Below are positions 53,115 to 64,000 of a stretch of DNA of 64,000 nt, in pieces. The notes beneath the pieces are model-generated. The model searched no databases and was not told the DNA's origin. It saw nothing but the letters and a program-made list of their open reading frames with translations. The translations under genes were made by a program, and so were the position numbers. Position 1 is the stretch's first letter, and the number at the start of each line of letters is the position of its first letter. Source of the stretch: Peromyscus leucopus (lineage: Eukaryota; Chordata; Mammalia; Rodentia; Cricetidae); the NCBI RefSeq assembly GCF_004664715.2, contig NC_051075.1:30028504-30092503 (forward strand), written 5' to 3'.

Positions 53115-55005
53115 GTTTTTAGTGTGTATATTCTAAAGAATTTAACACAAAGTAGGTGGTTAGGAAAACTTTCCATGAAACCCATTTGTAAAATTATATG
53201 TACTCAACTCAGTGCTTTTAGCTTTACTGTCACACCTGAGTCTAGTCCCTTACTTTAAGACAAGTAATTTATAAAAAAGAATAGTTTTTTTGGAGAGAAG
53301 GAAGGTGACTTTCTTTGAAAGGCCAGTGACTAAGATGAAAGACTTGTTCACTCCATTTGCAGGAAGCTAGCTTAGCACGTTTTATGGAAACTGGTGTGGG
53401 AGTTTTCACACTTGTGGACATTCTCACTGCGGTAGAAGACTTAGTGATAAATAAATATCTTCTCTGAAAGTGTTGCCTAGCTCATGCAATGTTATCTAAA
53501 TCACCCAGTGCCATTTTTCAATTCTGTCAGTCTATAGGCTCAGGTGGTTACTTTTGTGCACTGAACAGTTTGCCTGTAGCACTTCCCAACATATCACAAA
53601 TGGACAAGAGAGAGGGCAAAGAGGCCTAGGGAAGAAATCAAATGTCAAGTGCAGTTAAACAGGGAGTTTTAATGTTCAGTCTCAACCTCACACAAACAAC
53701 ACACCAGATAGGCAGACTAGGCAAATTGTATCTTAAAACACTTGATATTGATTTTATTTCTTTGCTTTTACATGGGAAGCTTTCTTTTTCTATACTGTTT
53801 ACCTACAGAGCTTCTGGATCCACTGAGATATTAAATTATAGAGAACTAGTGGTACATGCTTTTACTGTTATTCAAAAAGAATGAAAATACATTTAATAAA
53901 TTATTTTATGTAAGTGATAAAACTAATTCAGACCTTATCATGCTTTTGATTTAGTTTTTGTAATGGGAATTTATTGTAATTCAGACCCAATGAATCTAGA
54001 CAGTGTGTCAGAATTCCACAATTGACATATAATCAAACCATTACATGTATTATACTTTATTTCTGTAGAGAGTACACAAAGACCTATCTACCCTATGCAT
54101 GCATTTTGAATCATTAAAAACAATCTATAAAACAAAGAGTAGTAAATATTCAGTTAGTTTATTTATAATTTCAAAATTTATTATACTCAGAATATTGCGG
54201 TTGAATTTATATTATGAAATATTGTTTTTAGCAGTCACTTTATTTAGTACAAATCTTTTGGTAAAGGGTAGATGCTATTTGGTGGATTGAATAAGATTAT
54301 TATCTAGTATGTATTTAACAAGATTGATATTGCACATCTATTAAAAACAGTCAAGAAATGTGCTATAAAAGACTGCTAAATCAATATAAAAACATATTTT
54401 TACATGGCCAAAGAACTAATTTGTTATATAACACCTGATTGAACAATAACTTTGTCTCTAGCTTCTTTATAAAATATTCTAAGGATTTTTTTAGTAAGGT
54501 ATGAAAATTACATTCAGGTTTCTATGTACAATATAGCTCTGTCACTGTGTACTTCAATGGTTACTTCTCACCCTGGACCCTTCATTCCCACATCCTACTT
54601 TTAGGCATGATAATAACTTCCTTAAGGCATATTAGGAATGCATAGTAGCAACTCATAAGTGGGGCAACCTCATTACATTAAAATCTATATTTAAGGTGGG
54701 CCTGTAATGAGACCAGAAAATCAGGTCATTTGTAAATGAAGAATAAGGCATTGGGAACCCTGCTTCGATGTACATTAACTAATGGCACATTTTATTTTTT
54801 TATGTGGCAAAATTCTTGAATGCTTAGAATATCAATTAAAGATATCACTTAGTTACCCAAAGTCTCTTTTCCCTTTCCTCCTACCTCATATTTCAGTTTC
54901 CAAGACTTCTTAGACACAGCCCATTGGGCAAAATAAAAGTAATCATCTGACAAATTCATTCATACAACAGTGGCACAGGCCTGAAATCATCCAAGTAATG
55001 TATTT
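53115..55005. other. No recognisable feature
   Basis: AT-rich, 1.9 kb. Short frames at 53642-53884 and 54099-54290 show no domain. Confidence 0.45.
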
Positions 55006-55020
55006 CAAAATGTAGAAGAG

Positions 55021-55160
55021 AATCAGGCAGTGGTGGTGCACACCTTTCATCCCAGCACTCGGGAGGCAGAGCCAGGCAGATTTCTGTGAGTTTGAGGCCA
55101 GCCTGGTCTACAGAACAAGATCCAGGACAGGCACCAAAACTACACAGAAAAACCAAAAGA
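55021..55160 (+). repeat. B1 SINE with TSD
   Basis: 'cagtggtggtgcacaccttt', 'gcactcgggaggcagagcca', 'gaggccagcctggtctacag', short A-rich tail. Flanked by AAAATGTAGAAGA on both sides (about 55006-55018 and 55163-55175). Confidence 0.95.
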
Positions 55161-55179
55161 AAAAAATGTAGAAGACAGA

Positions 55180-56815
55180 ATGTTCATAATTAGAAAGTTA
55201 ATTCCTTCAATGAAAGGCAGATATGTCTCAGGAACATTTAACACATAGACACGCAATAAATTATTTTACAATCTGATTAAATATCCACAATATATACTGA
55301 AGCTATGGTGGTATTTATTAAATTATCTCTGAAACTTAACACATATCAGGAGTAATCATGAATTCAATATATTATTTCTGGGCTACATCTACATGAATGA
55401 TCTCTAATATTCTAATGAAATAGAGTAGATCTTTTGTTTGGGTCACTAGCAGATGAGAATGCTTTACTAAAAAATATGAACTTAGAGACTTAATTATTTA
55501 ATCTTGCTTTTGTGAGCACAGACACAATCTTAAGCAGACTCATTCACATGTTTTACACATTCCCATTCATGTTATAATTGGCTTATGGACTCTAATAATT
55601 TGAACTACTGGTGTCATGTGCATTCTGACAAGACTGTACTATTATTTTAGCCAGGGCAGAAGTTCAGCTGTTTGCTTGGATAAACAAATAAACTTACACA
55701 CACATAGTTCACATTGGTACACACACACAACACTTACACACTCATCCTAATCTGAAATGTGTGGATTTTTTAAATGTTTTAAATTTCTATTGAATTTTAA
55801 ACTTACTCCTAAAAATATAGCTAGCCAGAATGAGTTTACCAATGAGACTGAGTTAGAAAAAAATGAGATAGAGGGTGAATGCTACCTTTGTTTCTGTTTA
55901 TTTTTTAGATTCTGGACTTTATAACATCTCATGTCACATTAATCCACTTATTATTCTGTGAAGTGTAGTTATGGCTTTAAAGCTTAGTCTTCAACATCTG
56001 TGACAGTTATCATAGATAACTGATAGTCCTACCCTGCTGGAGGTTATTATTTCTAGAATGCCATGGTAGCCAGAAGTGCAGGTGTGCAAAGGTATCTGAT
56101 AGCACTTCAAATTAACGACTAATATGCATTAACCTTCACAGCAACTGGGAGTCATTCATTTAGTTTTATTTTATTTTAATAATTTTATTGTGTCTACAGA
56201 GAGTAAAAACATGGTACAATGACATATTGTAAATGACAAAGTAGTCACTGCAGTGGTGCAAATTAGTATGTCCCTCACCTCTTATAGGAAGCCTTGTTGT
56301 GTGCTGTGAGAATAGTCACAATCTACCCACTTGACTCACTTGGAGGATTATCTAATCAGAAAATATAAAAAATTAAGACCATAGCTAATAATAATGGGTT
56401 GTATTTGGGACATAAACCTGAAAACTTCTGACACAGAATTTTGTACTGCATATTAGCCTTCTCTTTCCACCAATTCCCTATTTGAGATCATTATATTGTA
56501 AAGTCACTGGTCACTGTGATGCATAGTGCTAGAAGTTTTAATACAGGATAGATTGACTTCATTTCTCTGAACAAGTAGATCTGTAGTGGTGAGGGGCAGC
56601 ATGAAGCAAAACTACTCACCTCATGTAAACACAAGCTGAGAGAAAAGGAGAGTAGTTGCTCAATCCCCATCCAGGACACACATTCAGTGACCTAATTTAC
56701 TCCCACTTGGACTTGTCCCTTGAAAATAATACCATACGCCAATAGCAACATGCTGGAAATGTGGCTTTGAACAAAGTGCAATTGAGAAATATTTAACATC
56801 CAATTACAGTACAAT
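55180..56815. other. No recognisable feature
   Basis: AT-rich with loose CA-rich bits near 55690-55740. No gene or nameable repeat. Confidence 0.45.
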
Positions 56816-56824
56816 CTTGTCTTG

Positions 56825-56826
<2 letters not shown>

Positions 56827-56864
<38 letters not shown>

Positions 56865-56950
56865 GTTTTTCGAGACAGGGTTTCTCTGTGTAGCTTTGCG
56901 CCTTTCCTGGAACTCACTTGGTAGCCCAGGCTGGCCTCGAACTCACAAAG
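56827..56950 (-). repeat. B1 SINE, 5'-truncated, very long tail, with TSD
   Basis: T37 run (56827-56863), then 'ggtttttcgagacagggttt', 'gcctttcctggaactcactt', 'caggctggcctcgaactcac', ending inside the B1 body. Duplication AATCTTGTCTT near 56814 and 56953. The long tail and good match indicate a recent insertion. Confidence 0.95.
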
Positions 56951-56959
56951 ATAATCTTG

Positions 56960-57410
56960 TCTTTTTAAAATGGCTGTCTTAAACACCATAGTCAATGATT
57001 CTAAATTAGAAGATATCATGGCCAAATATTTATTTAAAAAGTACTATGATTCTTTGGTCTGTAGTTAAAGCCTTTCTCTTTTTTAAGAAACGACAGAGAC
57101 TCACTTGACTAAAAGTGATTCAATAATTTGATTAATTGTGTAAGGTCAGCATTCTTAACTATAGCCATAAAAAAAATGTTACCTTTAAAACATAAAGTGT
57201 TGGCTTTTTTTTTTTTTTTTTTTTTTTAATTGTTGTTAGTTAGTACTGAAAAGTCAATATTGGAAAAGAAACAAAATTCATTAACAAATTTTTTTGCTGA
57301 AACAAAATAATCCAGTTTATATCAGTTTGCAAGTAGAATGAAGAGAATCAGAAAGAAATCTCTCCTGGGCTATACCCTCAACATAGCCTCACACTATCAA
57401 CCCGAGAGAT
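56960..57410. other. Unassigned DNA with T23 run
   Basis: T run at 57205-57227. Otherwise no nameable feature. Confidence 0.5.
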
Positions 57411-57414
57411 GTAA

Positions 57415-57520
57415 AATATAAGAAACCCTTTCCTCCCCAGGGTGCTTTGGGTCATGGTATTTTATCAGAGCAGTGGGAAACCCTAATTAAACCTCAAATT
57501 TATACCAGTTCATGGGGTAT
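57415..57520 (+). repeat. MaLR-type LTR 3' end (ORR1-like)
   Basis: 'gaaaccctttcctccccagg', 'gggtcatggtattttatcag', 'gcagtgggaaaccctaatta': the 3' end of the same LTR type as 58360-58750. Confidence 0.6.
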
Positions 57521-57524
57521 TGTT

Positions 57525-58355
57525 GTGACAGACCTAACCAGGTTGATTTGTGGATGATGGAGAAAGGACTTTATAACTCTGGTCCAAGGAAACCATTGAG
57601 TGCTCAGAGCTGACAAGTTTGTTGTGAGAGATGGAAAGTTAAGAATGCTGCAGGGGAGAGAGATGACTGAAGTCTGTCTTTTAAGTATCAGAGGGAAGTA
57701 AAGACTCTATCAGGGATATTTATGTGATATTTTCAATAAATAATCTATGGCTTTGGTCATCTGGAGCCAAAGAACTGACTGTAATGAGCAAAAGACCATG
57801 ATTACTAAAGTGGTAATGTTGCTTTGCTGGGACAATCAATTCTGATCAGCTGTAGCTGAAGATGCATCTGTTTATTAAGTGCTTGGAAGATAGATCTAGA
57901 GGGATGGTGCTGGCTAGGAAATTTGGAGCCCAAAAGATTATGAGTAAGGCCCAGATGATAAGGAAATAATTTTCTATACTGTTGAATTTTGGGTTTGCTT
58001 TGATCTGATTGTGAATGTGCCCTGGTTCATTCTTTTTGGAAGAGGAACACTTAACTTGTTTTTCGGTTTTATAGAAGCTCATAGGTGAGAAACAGTGGAT
58101 ACTTTAGGGAAACTGTAATTTTAGAGAGACTGGAGATTTTCAAGTACCTTTGAACTTTGAAAGAGATATTACATATTTTAAAGAACTAAATTTTTAAGAG
58201 TTTGGATTTTAAAGACTAGGACTTTTAATGAAACACTGTGTTTTATATTGTGGCATTGATATTACTATGACATTTGAGAAAAAATAAATAAGAAAAGGAT
58301 ATTTTTGAACAGTGGGTTTTTTTTTTTTGTATTTTAATTTAACAAGAGACCAATT
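57525..58355. other. No recognisable feature
   Basis: Nothing nameable. A 78-codon minus frame (57846-58082) shows no domain. Confidence 0.45.
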
Positions 58356-58359
58356 GTGT

Positions 58360-58750
58360 TGCTAATCTTTTGTCAACATGACACATGGTAGAGTTTTGTG
58401 GGGAAAACTCAAAATTGAGGTAACGTCTCCATAGGCTCTGCCTACAGTCAAGTTTGTAATGTATTTTCTTGAGTGAAGATTAATGTGGAAATTCCAGGCA
58501 GTGCCACTCCAGCGCGAGGCAGTAAAAGAAAGCAAGCTAAACAAGCCAGAAAGACAAAGCCAGTAAAATATTTTATTCCACAGCTTGTTCTTCAGTCTCT
58601 GCTTCTAGATTCCTTCCCTGAGTTCCGAAATGACTTCTCACAGAGACAGATTGTGACCTGACATTTACACAATGAAATAAACCCTTTCTTCCTTGGGTTG
58701 GTTTTGGCCATGGTGTTTTGCAACAGGAATAGAAAGGATAATTAATACAA
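58360..58750 (+). mobile_element. MaLR-type LTR (ORR1-like)
   Basis: 'ttttgtcaacatgacacat', 'taacgtctccataggctctg', 'gtaatgtattttcttgagtg', 'gaaataaaccctttcttcc', 'ggccatggtgttttgcaaca', 'aggaatagaaaggata'. The order matches a rodent MaLR-class LTR. Confidence 0.65.
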
Positions 58751-58919
58751 AAGAGAAAACATAACAGTATAAGCTAGCCATTGGAAGGTCTTAGTAAGTT
58801 TGGATTAGTGTATTTTTGTTTAATCTTTATTAGAATAAGTAATGTGTTCAGTGTCTTCATTTCAACAGATAAGCATATCACATAGAACAATATGAACTTG
58901 TTTTAATTATTATAAAACA

Positions 58920-59300
58920 CTTGGTAACAATGATGATGGAATATTATTCAGTTAAAATATAAGTACACAAATATAACAAAAATGATGGAATATTATTCAG
59001 TTAAAATATAAGTAATTCTGTGATTTTCAAAAATATGGAATAAACTGGAAGTCATAAAATCAGGTGAAGTTACCTTACTCATGCAGATAATAAAATAGTT
59101 AATTGCAAAGAGTTGGAAAGTCAATTGGTAGTTACTAGAAGCTGGGGAGAGTAGTAGATATAGAGGAAAAGGAAAAGGCTTATTAATGAGTAAGATTATA
59201 ATTAGACAAATATTTTTGTATAGAACATTACTGTGGATAAATAATACATTTATATATTCTGAGAAACTAAAAAAGAGATTTTGAAAATATTTTATAATTA
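58920..59300 (+). repeat. Old L1 3' end with a short tandem duplication
   Basis: 'ggaatattattcagttaaaa', 'agttggaaagtcaattggta', 'ggtagttactagaagctggg' follow the mammalian L1 3' end. A 33-base segment is repeated at 58933-58965 and 58982-59014 (period 49). Confidence 0.65.
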
Positions 59301-59304
59301 AAAA

Positions 59305-60195
59305 TGAAAAGTTTGATAGTTAATGACTACACGAGGTTGGCTTTACTATAAATTCTACATTAAAACCTCAAATTTAATACATACTTTTGCAAACTGAGAT
59401 ATGGACACTGCAGTTTCACAATGGTAGGAATAAGCTTCAAGATGAGAATAGTGACTTCCTAATTTCAACAAATTTCAAATATTCATTTTCCTCAAGGACA
59501 TTTTGAGAAGGGTGATTTCAAGAATTCTCACAGCAAAGTTAGAATGAAGTATCACAATCTATAGAGCTGAATTTATGTCTTCATACATAATTGTTTTCCT
59601 CACTGCTTCTGACACCTCCAAGGCTTTCTACATCTGTTATGTTGTGCACAGTAAAATATTTTGACTTCTAGGTCTCTTTGAAGAATGAGGCATATAAAAT
59701 TCTACAAAACATCATTTTCTTTTTCTATCAAGTGTGACAGGTCATGAAAGTTAACACTTTGATGAGGATTGTATAATATCATGTGTTGAGTCACAAAGCA
59801 TCGCCATATGTTAAGATAAAAAAGATCAAATAACAGTGATCTCATATAGTTCAATGTCTTCCTTTTTCAAATTCTTTTCATCTGTCATGTATAAAAATTA
59901 AGGAACTAAAAAACAAAACCAAACATTGACATCACCTCATGTCCATTTCAATGAAACAATCATACTCGGATTTTCGAGGCTAAAACAGATTTTATTTTCT
60001 TTACTTGTCTTGGTAGACATGAAGCATTAACAGCATAATTGAATCTTATATATATATGCAGAAACCAGTGAAAAAGACATTAGCTGTTTTTCCTCACAGA
60101 TCAATAGCATATATTACAGTTGAGTAAGAAAAGAAATCAGTCTCTAAACATTTGCATTCTAATCTCATGCTCAATTTGCTCAATTAGCACTCATC
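59305..60195. other. No recognisable feature
   Basis: AT-rich, nothing nameable. Confidence 0.45.
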
Positions 60196-60198
60196 CAG

Positions 60199-60200
60199 GA

Positions 60201-60231
<31 letters not shown>

Positions 60232-60288
60232 GTATACATATTTATACATATATATAAATGTGTGTGTGTATGTGTGTGTGTGTGTGCA

Positions 60289-60336
<48 letters not shown>
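60199..60336. repeat. Compound (TA)n / (GT)n microsatellite
   Basis: TA repeats, an ATATTTATA stretch, then GT repeats with a 'gcatgcgt' interruption and a pure GT run to 60336. Confidence 0.95.
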
Positions 60337-60338
<2 letters not shown>

Positions 60339-60624
60339 AGGATCTCCAACAGGCTACATTTCTACATTTATCAGGTTTTTCCTCAGTAAAGTAAAATTGA
60401 AATATTGTTATGATTTTCTGACTGTCTAGTTGCATTTGTATGTAGTAATTTTGTCCATTAAAAATTTAAAAAAATGTTATCTCCTTGGTATTACTGTCCT
60501 GATTAAAATGGGCTTTGTCTTGACAGCAATATAAGGAACAAATAATTGTTCTTACTTAAATAAAGGGGTTAAGGGCACATTGTTTTTACATCTTACTCTA
60601 TGGAGAAAGAAAGTCTTGTTCCTG

Positions 60625-60945
60625 CTGTCCTAGTTTCATCTCCATTTCTATGATAACATACCATTTACTAAAGCAATTTAATGGAGGGAGGGCTTACTTT
60701 AACTGAAATTGCAGATTACAGTCCATCACCAGGGGAGGGACAGCAGCAGGAGTGGGTCCTGTCACACCCACAGTCAGGGGGCAGAAAGATCAGTGTGCAC
60801 ATGCTCAATCCCTTCCTTACTCATGCTCAACCCAATTTTTACACCTTTGTCCCGTCTGTGCAGGACTTTTCCTTAGGAAATATTATGCCCATAGTGCATT
60901 GAGTCCTCACACAACAGTTAAATTAATCAAGACAATCAACTACAA
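60625..60945 (-). repeat. MaLR-like LTR remnant, antisense
   Basis: 'tctatgataacataccattt', 'ggagggagggcttactttaa', 'gattacagtccatcaccagg', 'cacccacagtcagggggcag' resemble the complement of a MaLR-type LTR. Frames at 60681-61045 are chance. Confidence 0.45.
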
Positions 60946-61059
60946 ACATATGCACAGGCCAACCCAATGTAGTCAATACCTCACTGAGATTTTCTTCTCA
61001 AGTAAGACTGCCAACTTGGAAATCATAGCTAGCTATTACTGTTAACAGGGGAAATGTTT

Positions 61060-61900
61060 TAACAATGGTTTTAAATGGCAATCTTACCAAAAACAATTTA
61101 CAGATTCAATGCAATCCCCATCAAAATACCAACACAATTCTTCACAGACTTGGAAAGAATAATACTCATCTCCATATGGAAAAACAAAAAACCATGGATA
61201 ACCAAAAGAATCCTGTACAATAAAACAACCTCTGGAGGCATCACGATCCCTGACTTCAAGCTCTACTATAGAGCTACAATAATAAAAACAGCTTGGTACT
61301 GGCATAAAAACCGTCATGTGGACCAATGGAATCGAATTGAAGACCCTGACGTTAATCTGAACACCAATGAAAATAAAATTTTTGACAAAGAAGCCAAAAG
61401 TGTACAATGGAAAAAAGAAAGCATCTTCAACAAATGGTGCTGGTATAACTGGATATCAATGTGTAGAAGGCTGCAAATAGATTCATATCTGTCATCGTGC
61501 ACAAAATGTAAGTCCAAGTGGATCAAAGACCTCAACATAAATCCAGCTACTCTGAAGCTGCTAGAAGAGAAAGTAGGAAGTATTCTTGAACGCATTTGCA
61601 TAGGAGATCCCTTCCTAAATATAACACCAGTAGCACAGACACTGAGAGAAACAATCAATCAATGGGACAAGGCAAAGCGACAGCCTACAGAATGGGAAAA
61701 CTCCACATCTGACAGAAGGCTGATACCCAGAGTATATAAAAAGTGAAGAAATTAGACATCAAAATGTCCAACAGTCCAATTAAGAAATGGGTTATAGAAC
61801 TAAACAGAGAATTCTCAACTGGGGTTTTAATAATACTCAAAGAAACTAAAGAGACTTCAGGAAACTCTCATGTGAACAGTCACTCATCAAGTTTTTAAAA
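61060..61900 (+). mobile_element. L1 ORF2 fragment, plus strand
   Basis: A piece of L1 without a 5' end and without a recognisable 3'UTR tail. Coding similarity starts near 61063 and fades after 61870 ('caggaaactctcatgtgaac'). Confidence 0.9.
61075..61746 (+). pseudogene. L1 ORF2 C-terminal region, 223-codon open frame
   Basis: The longest open frame in the window. In order: 'AILPKTIYRFNAIPIKIPTQ', 'FTDLERIILISIWKNKKP', 'SGGITIPDFKLYYRATIIKT', 'WYWHKNRHVDQWNRIEDP', 'KESIFNKWCWYNWISMCRR', 'KWIKDLNINPATLKLLEEKV', 'RETINQWDKAKRQPTEWE'. This is the part of ORF2 after the reverse-transcriptase core; the catalytic domains lie upstream and are absent. A small deletion is likely between 'NQWD' and 'KRQPTEWE'. 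It is a fragment of a transposon gene, not a host gene. Confidence 0.92.
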
Positions 61901-61904
61901 TATA

Positions 61905-62520
61905 ACTATAGATCTAAAACCAGACAATTCCTACCGTGTCACACTTTGTAAATAAAGTTTTGTCATTCATTGCCACATCAATTTGTTGCATTTTTGTCTA
62001 TACTGCTTTCATACAATGACCAAGGTTCACAGTTTTGACATCAAGATTTAGTATAGGCTATACAATGCCAAAAATTTCTACTAATTTGTTGCTGAAGTTT
62101 TCAAACATTCCCCCTGATTTATGAGTTGAGCATAAAAGGTCAAGAAGTCCAAACAGATAATAGTAAGAATTTTTTAAGAAATCTCATTGAAAAATAGATT
62201 ATACTCACAATTTTTACTCAGATTTTGAAAAGTAAAAATGCAAAAGCCAAATTTACTATGGACAATTTCATATTGTTCTGAATCATTTTAGATCAAATAT
62301 ATTATTTTATAGAATTCATAGTACCTTGAATATGTTTTATTAATTTTCATTCTTGATTTCTGATTTATAGCTATAACATTAACAAAATATTTAGATGAAA
62401 AAACACAAACACTCATATATCTCTATTCCACAAATGGTCAATGAAGTTTTAGAAAAAATAAATAACATTTTAATCTGTAATGAGAAATTACAATATGCAT
62501 TGTTTCAAATGCTATATTCA
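61905..62520. other. No recognisable feature
   Basis: AT-rich, nothing nameable. Confidence 0.45.
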
Positions 62521-62523
62521 TAT

Positions 62524-62646
62524 AACATATATATATATATAAATGATATATATACATACTATCTATCTGTCTTTCTGTCTGTTGATCTATGTATATGTAT
62601 GTATATCTATATACATATAGATAGATATAGATATAGATATAGATAT
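62524..62646. repeat. Compound (TA)n / (GATA)n-like microsatellite
   Basis: TA repeats, ATAC/TCTG-rich part, then 'agatat' hexamer repeats to 62646. Source of Tyr/Ile/Arg-rich spurious frames. Confidence 0.93.
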
Positions 62647-62649
62647 GCA

Positions 62650-63425
62650 AAAAAAATTTTTCATGATCTCACAAGGAAATGTCTTGTCTCTCTGCCTGAA
62701 TCTTCTGGAACATAGGCGCCTGTTCTTCATGACTGTACAGTTCTGTCATTTGGATCTGAACTGAGAATTTTTCCCTGTAGAATTTGTACTTGATAGCTTC
62801 TAGAACTTTATGGAGAAAGAGCTTACATTTTTCCCTTTTTGGGTGGTTGAACAGATTGTGAATCATAAATGTGCTGAGGAAAAGAAGAGGAAATTGTGAC
62901 TATACTTAATTTAAAACATTGCCCTCTATAGAAAAAAATCTCAAAAGTAACTACATGGCTATAATCCTGTCTTCAAAATGTTCATGAGAAACACAAATAG
63001 AGAAGGTCTGGCTGTAACTGACTGCTTCAATTAGTGTTGCAAAATGTGTGAAAAAATTGACAGTGTTCAAAATACTTTAAGAAAATAATTTTGCATACAT
63101 TGTACAATATTCCAAATTTGCTGATTTTTTAATCACTGAGTATTATCATAACCTAAAATGTGAGGTAATTCAGATGATAATATGTGCAATTTACCATGGT
63201 ATAAATGTTATGCTTTTCACATTATATATTACATTGACAGTTAGAGTAGATTGTTACTAATTAAATGCTTGATAGCATTCTTAGTTCTTTAAACATATAA
63301 TACGATGTTTAAAATATAGAAATACATTTTTAGCACAAGTCTACATTGGTGTAACATAGGCTATGTCTGACTACAAACAGTATTATCTACTGCCTTTTAA
63401 TAGATACTAAGGATTTTAGCAATCA
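62650..63425. other. No recognisable feature
   Basis: AT-rich, nothing nameable. Confidence 0.45.
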
Positions 63426-63427
63426 TG

Positions 63428-63640
63428 GCTGGAGAAATGACTCAGTGGTTAAGAGCATGTCATGCTTTTGCGGATTACCTGAATTAAATTTCCATAACTT
63501 ACAATAAGTATGTCACAACCACTTGAAACACCAACTTTGGAGGGTTATGATGCCTCTGGCCTCCACAGGCACCTGCACTCAAGTGCACATAGTCCAGCAC
63601 AGCTCCACAAAGACACACACACACACACACACAATTAAAA
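63428..63640 (+). repeat. B2-family SINE with (CA)n
   Basis: 'ggctggagaaatgactcagt', 'ggttaagagcatgtcatgct', 'cctctggcctccacaggcac', CA run (63613-63632), 'aattaaaaataa' tail. Confidence 0.9.
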
Positions 63641-63644
63641 ATAA

Positions 63645-64000
63645 TTTCATTAACTAGTATAACAGCAAAAATAGCAAATAACAGATATTCAATCATTTGC
63701 AATATTTATTTTATCTTAACAATGTGTAACCCGTGAATAATTAAATACCTTTTGATGCATTGAGTTTACTTGGTTAGTGTTACGTAATTAATGACAAATT
63801 TTTAGACTTTTGGTTCTTTCTTATATGGCTGTTTGCACTTTGTGGCGTATTGCACAGTGCTTACCAAATACCTGGGTTTTGTTCCTTTTGCAACAATTAC
63901 ACAATTACACCTAAGTTCTCTAGTTTTGCCTTGAAGTAATGACATTTGTGACACAATGGCAACAATACAAATATTGCTTCAAGTATCTGTAGGTGAAAAT
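63645..64000. other. No recognisable feature
   Basis: AT-rich, nothing nameable up to the window end. Confidence 0.5.

Noticed and set aside
58933..59014. 33-base tandem duplication as a functional element
   Set aside because: It lies in an ancient L1 3' end and looks like a simple local duplication.
61084..61658. Minus-strand frames of 107 and 114 codons
   Set aside because: Shadows of the plus-strand L1 ORF2 frame; no independent support.

Overview
The window is mammalian, and its repeats point to a muroid rodent, probably a cricetid (deer mouse, vole or hamster group). B1 SINEs of a cricetid-looking subtype, B2/B4-type SINEs, rodent L1 3' ends, class II endogenous retrovirus (ERV) LTRs and MaLR-type LTRs are everywhere. 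The DNA is AT-rich and carries long CA/GT, A and T runs. I see no functional protein-coding gene: the open frames present are chance frames, L1 ORF2 remnants or decayed retroviral genes. The species is inferred from repeat type only.

Layout. 1-5.4 kb: old L1 pieces, GT repeats and SINE fragments. 5.4-6.3 kb: two solo LTRs of different families, 11 bp apart, each with its own 6-bp target-site duplication (TSD). 7.7-11.3 kb: a long minus-strand L1. 12.7-13.1 kb: an LTR fragment. 13.7-23.0 kb: the main object, a composite ERV. 23-31.7 kb: L1 and SINE remnants and unassigned DNA. 31.7-33.8 kb: a MaLR-type LTR carrying a nested solo LTR, then an L1 3' end. 35-40.5 kb: old plus-strand L1 pieces. 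42.8-48.4 kb: a rearranged minus-strand L1 that keeps a 5'UTR-like end, followed by other L1 pieces. 48.4-64 kb: scattered SINEs, one more solo LTR, MaLR-type LTRs, an L1 ORF2 fragment with a 223-codon open frame, and microsatellites.

The composite ERV (13714-23007) has two arms facing away from each other. Arm A (minus strand) holds 3'LTR, polypurine tract, a non-coding 3' region, integrase, reverse transcriptase, protease and gag. Arm B (plus strand) holds the R-U5 end of a 5'LTR, a lysine-tRNA-type primer-binding site, a short leader, a processed TGF-beta type I receptor (TGFBR1) sequence, the viral 3' region, polypurine tract and a full 3'LTR. Both outer ends are U5 ends. They are flanked by CAAAGT on the left and CAAAGA on the right, a 5-of-6 match to the 6-bp duplication this LTR family makes elsewhere in the window. 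Arm B therefore looks like a retrovirus that captured a host receptor-kinase mRNA: it keeps TGFBR1 5'UTR, signal peptide and part of the kinase in sense orientation, and lacks the ectodomain, membrane segment and GS motif. Everything is decayed, and nothing here appears able to make a working protein.

Repeat family names are by eye, without a library search, and repeat edges are approximate unless a TSD is given.
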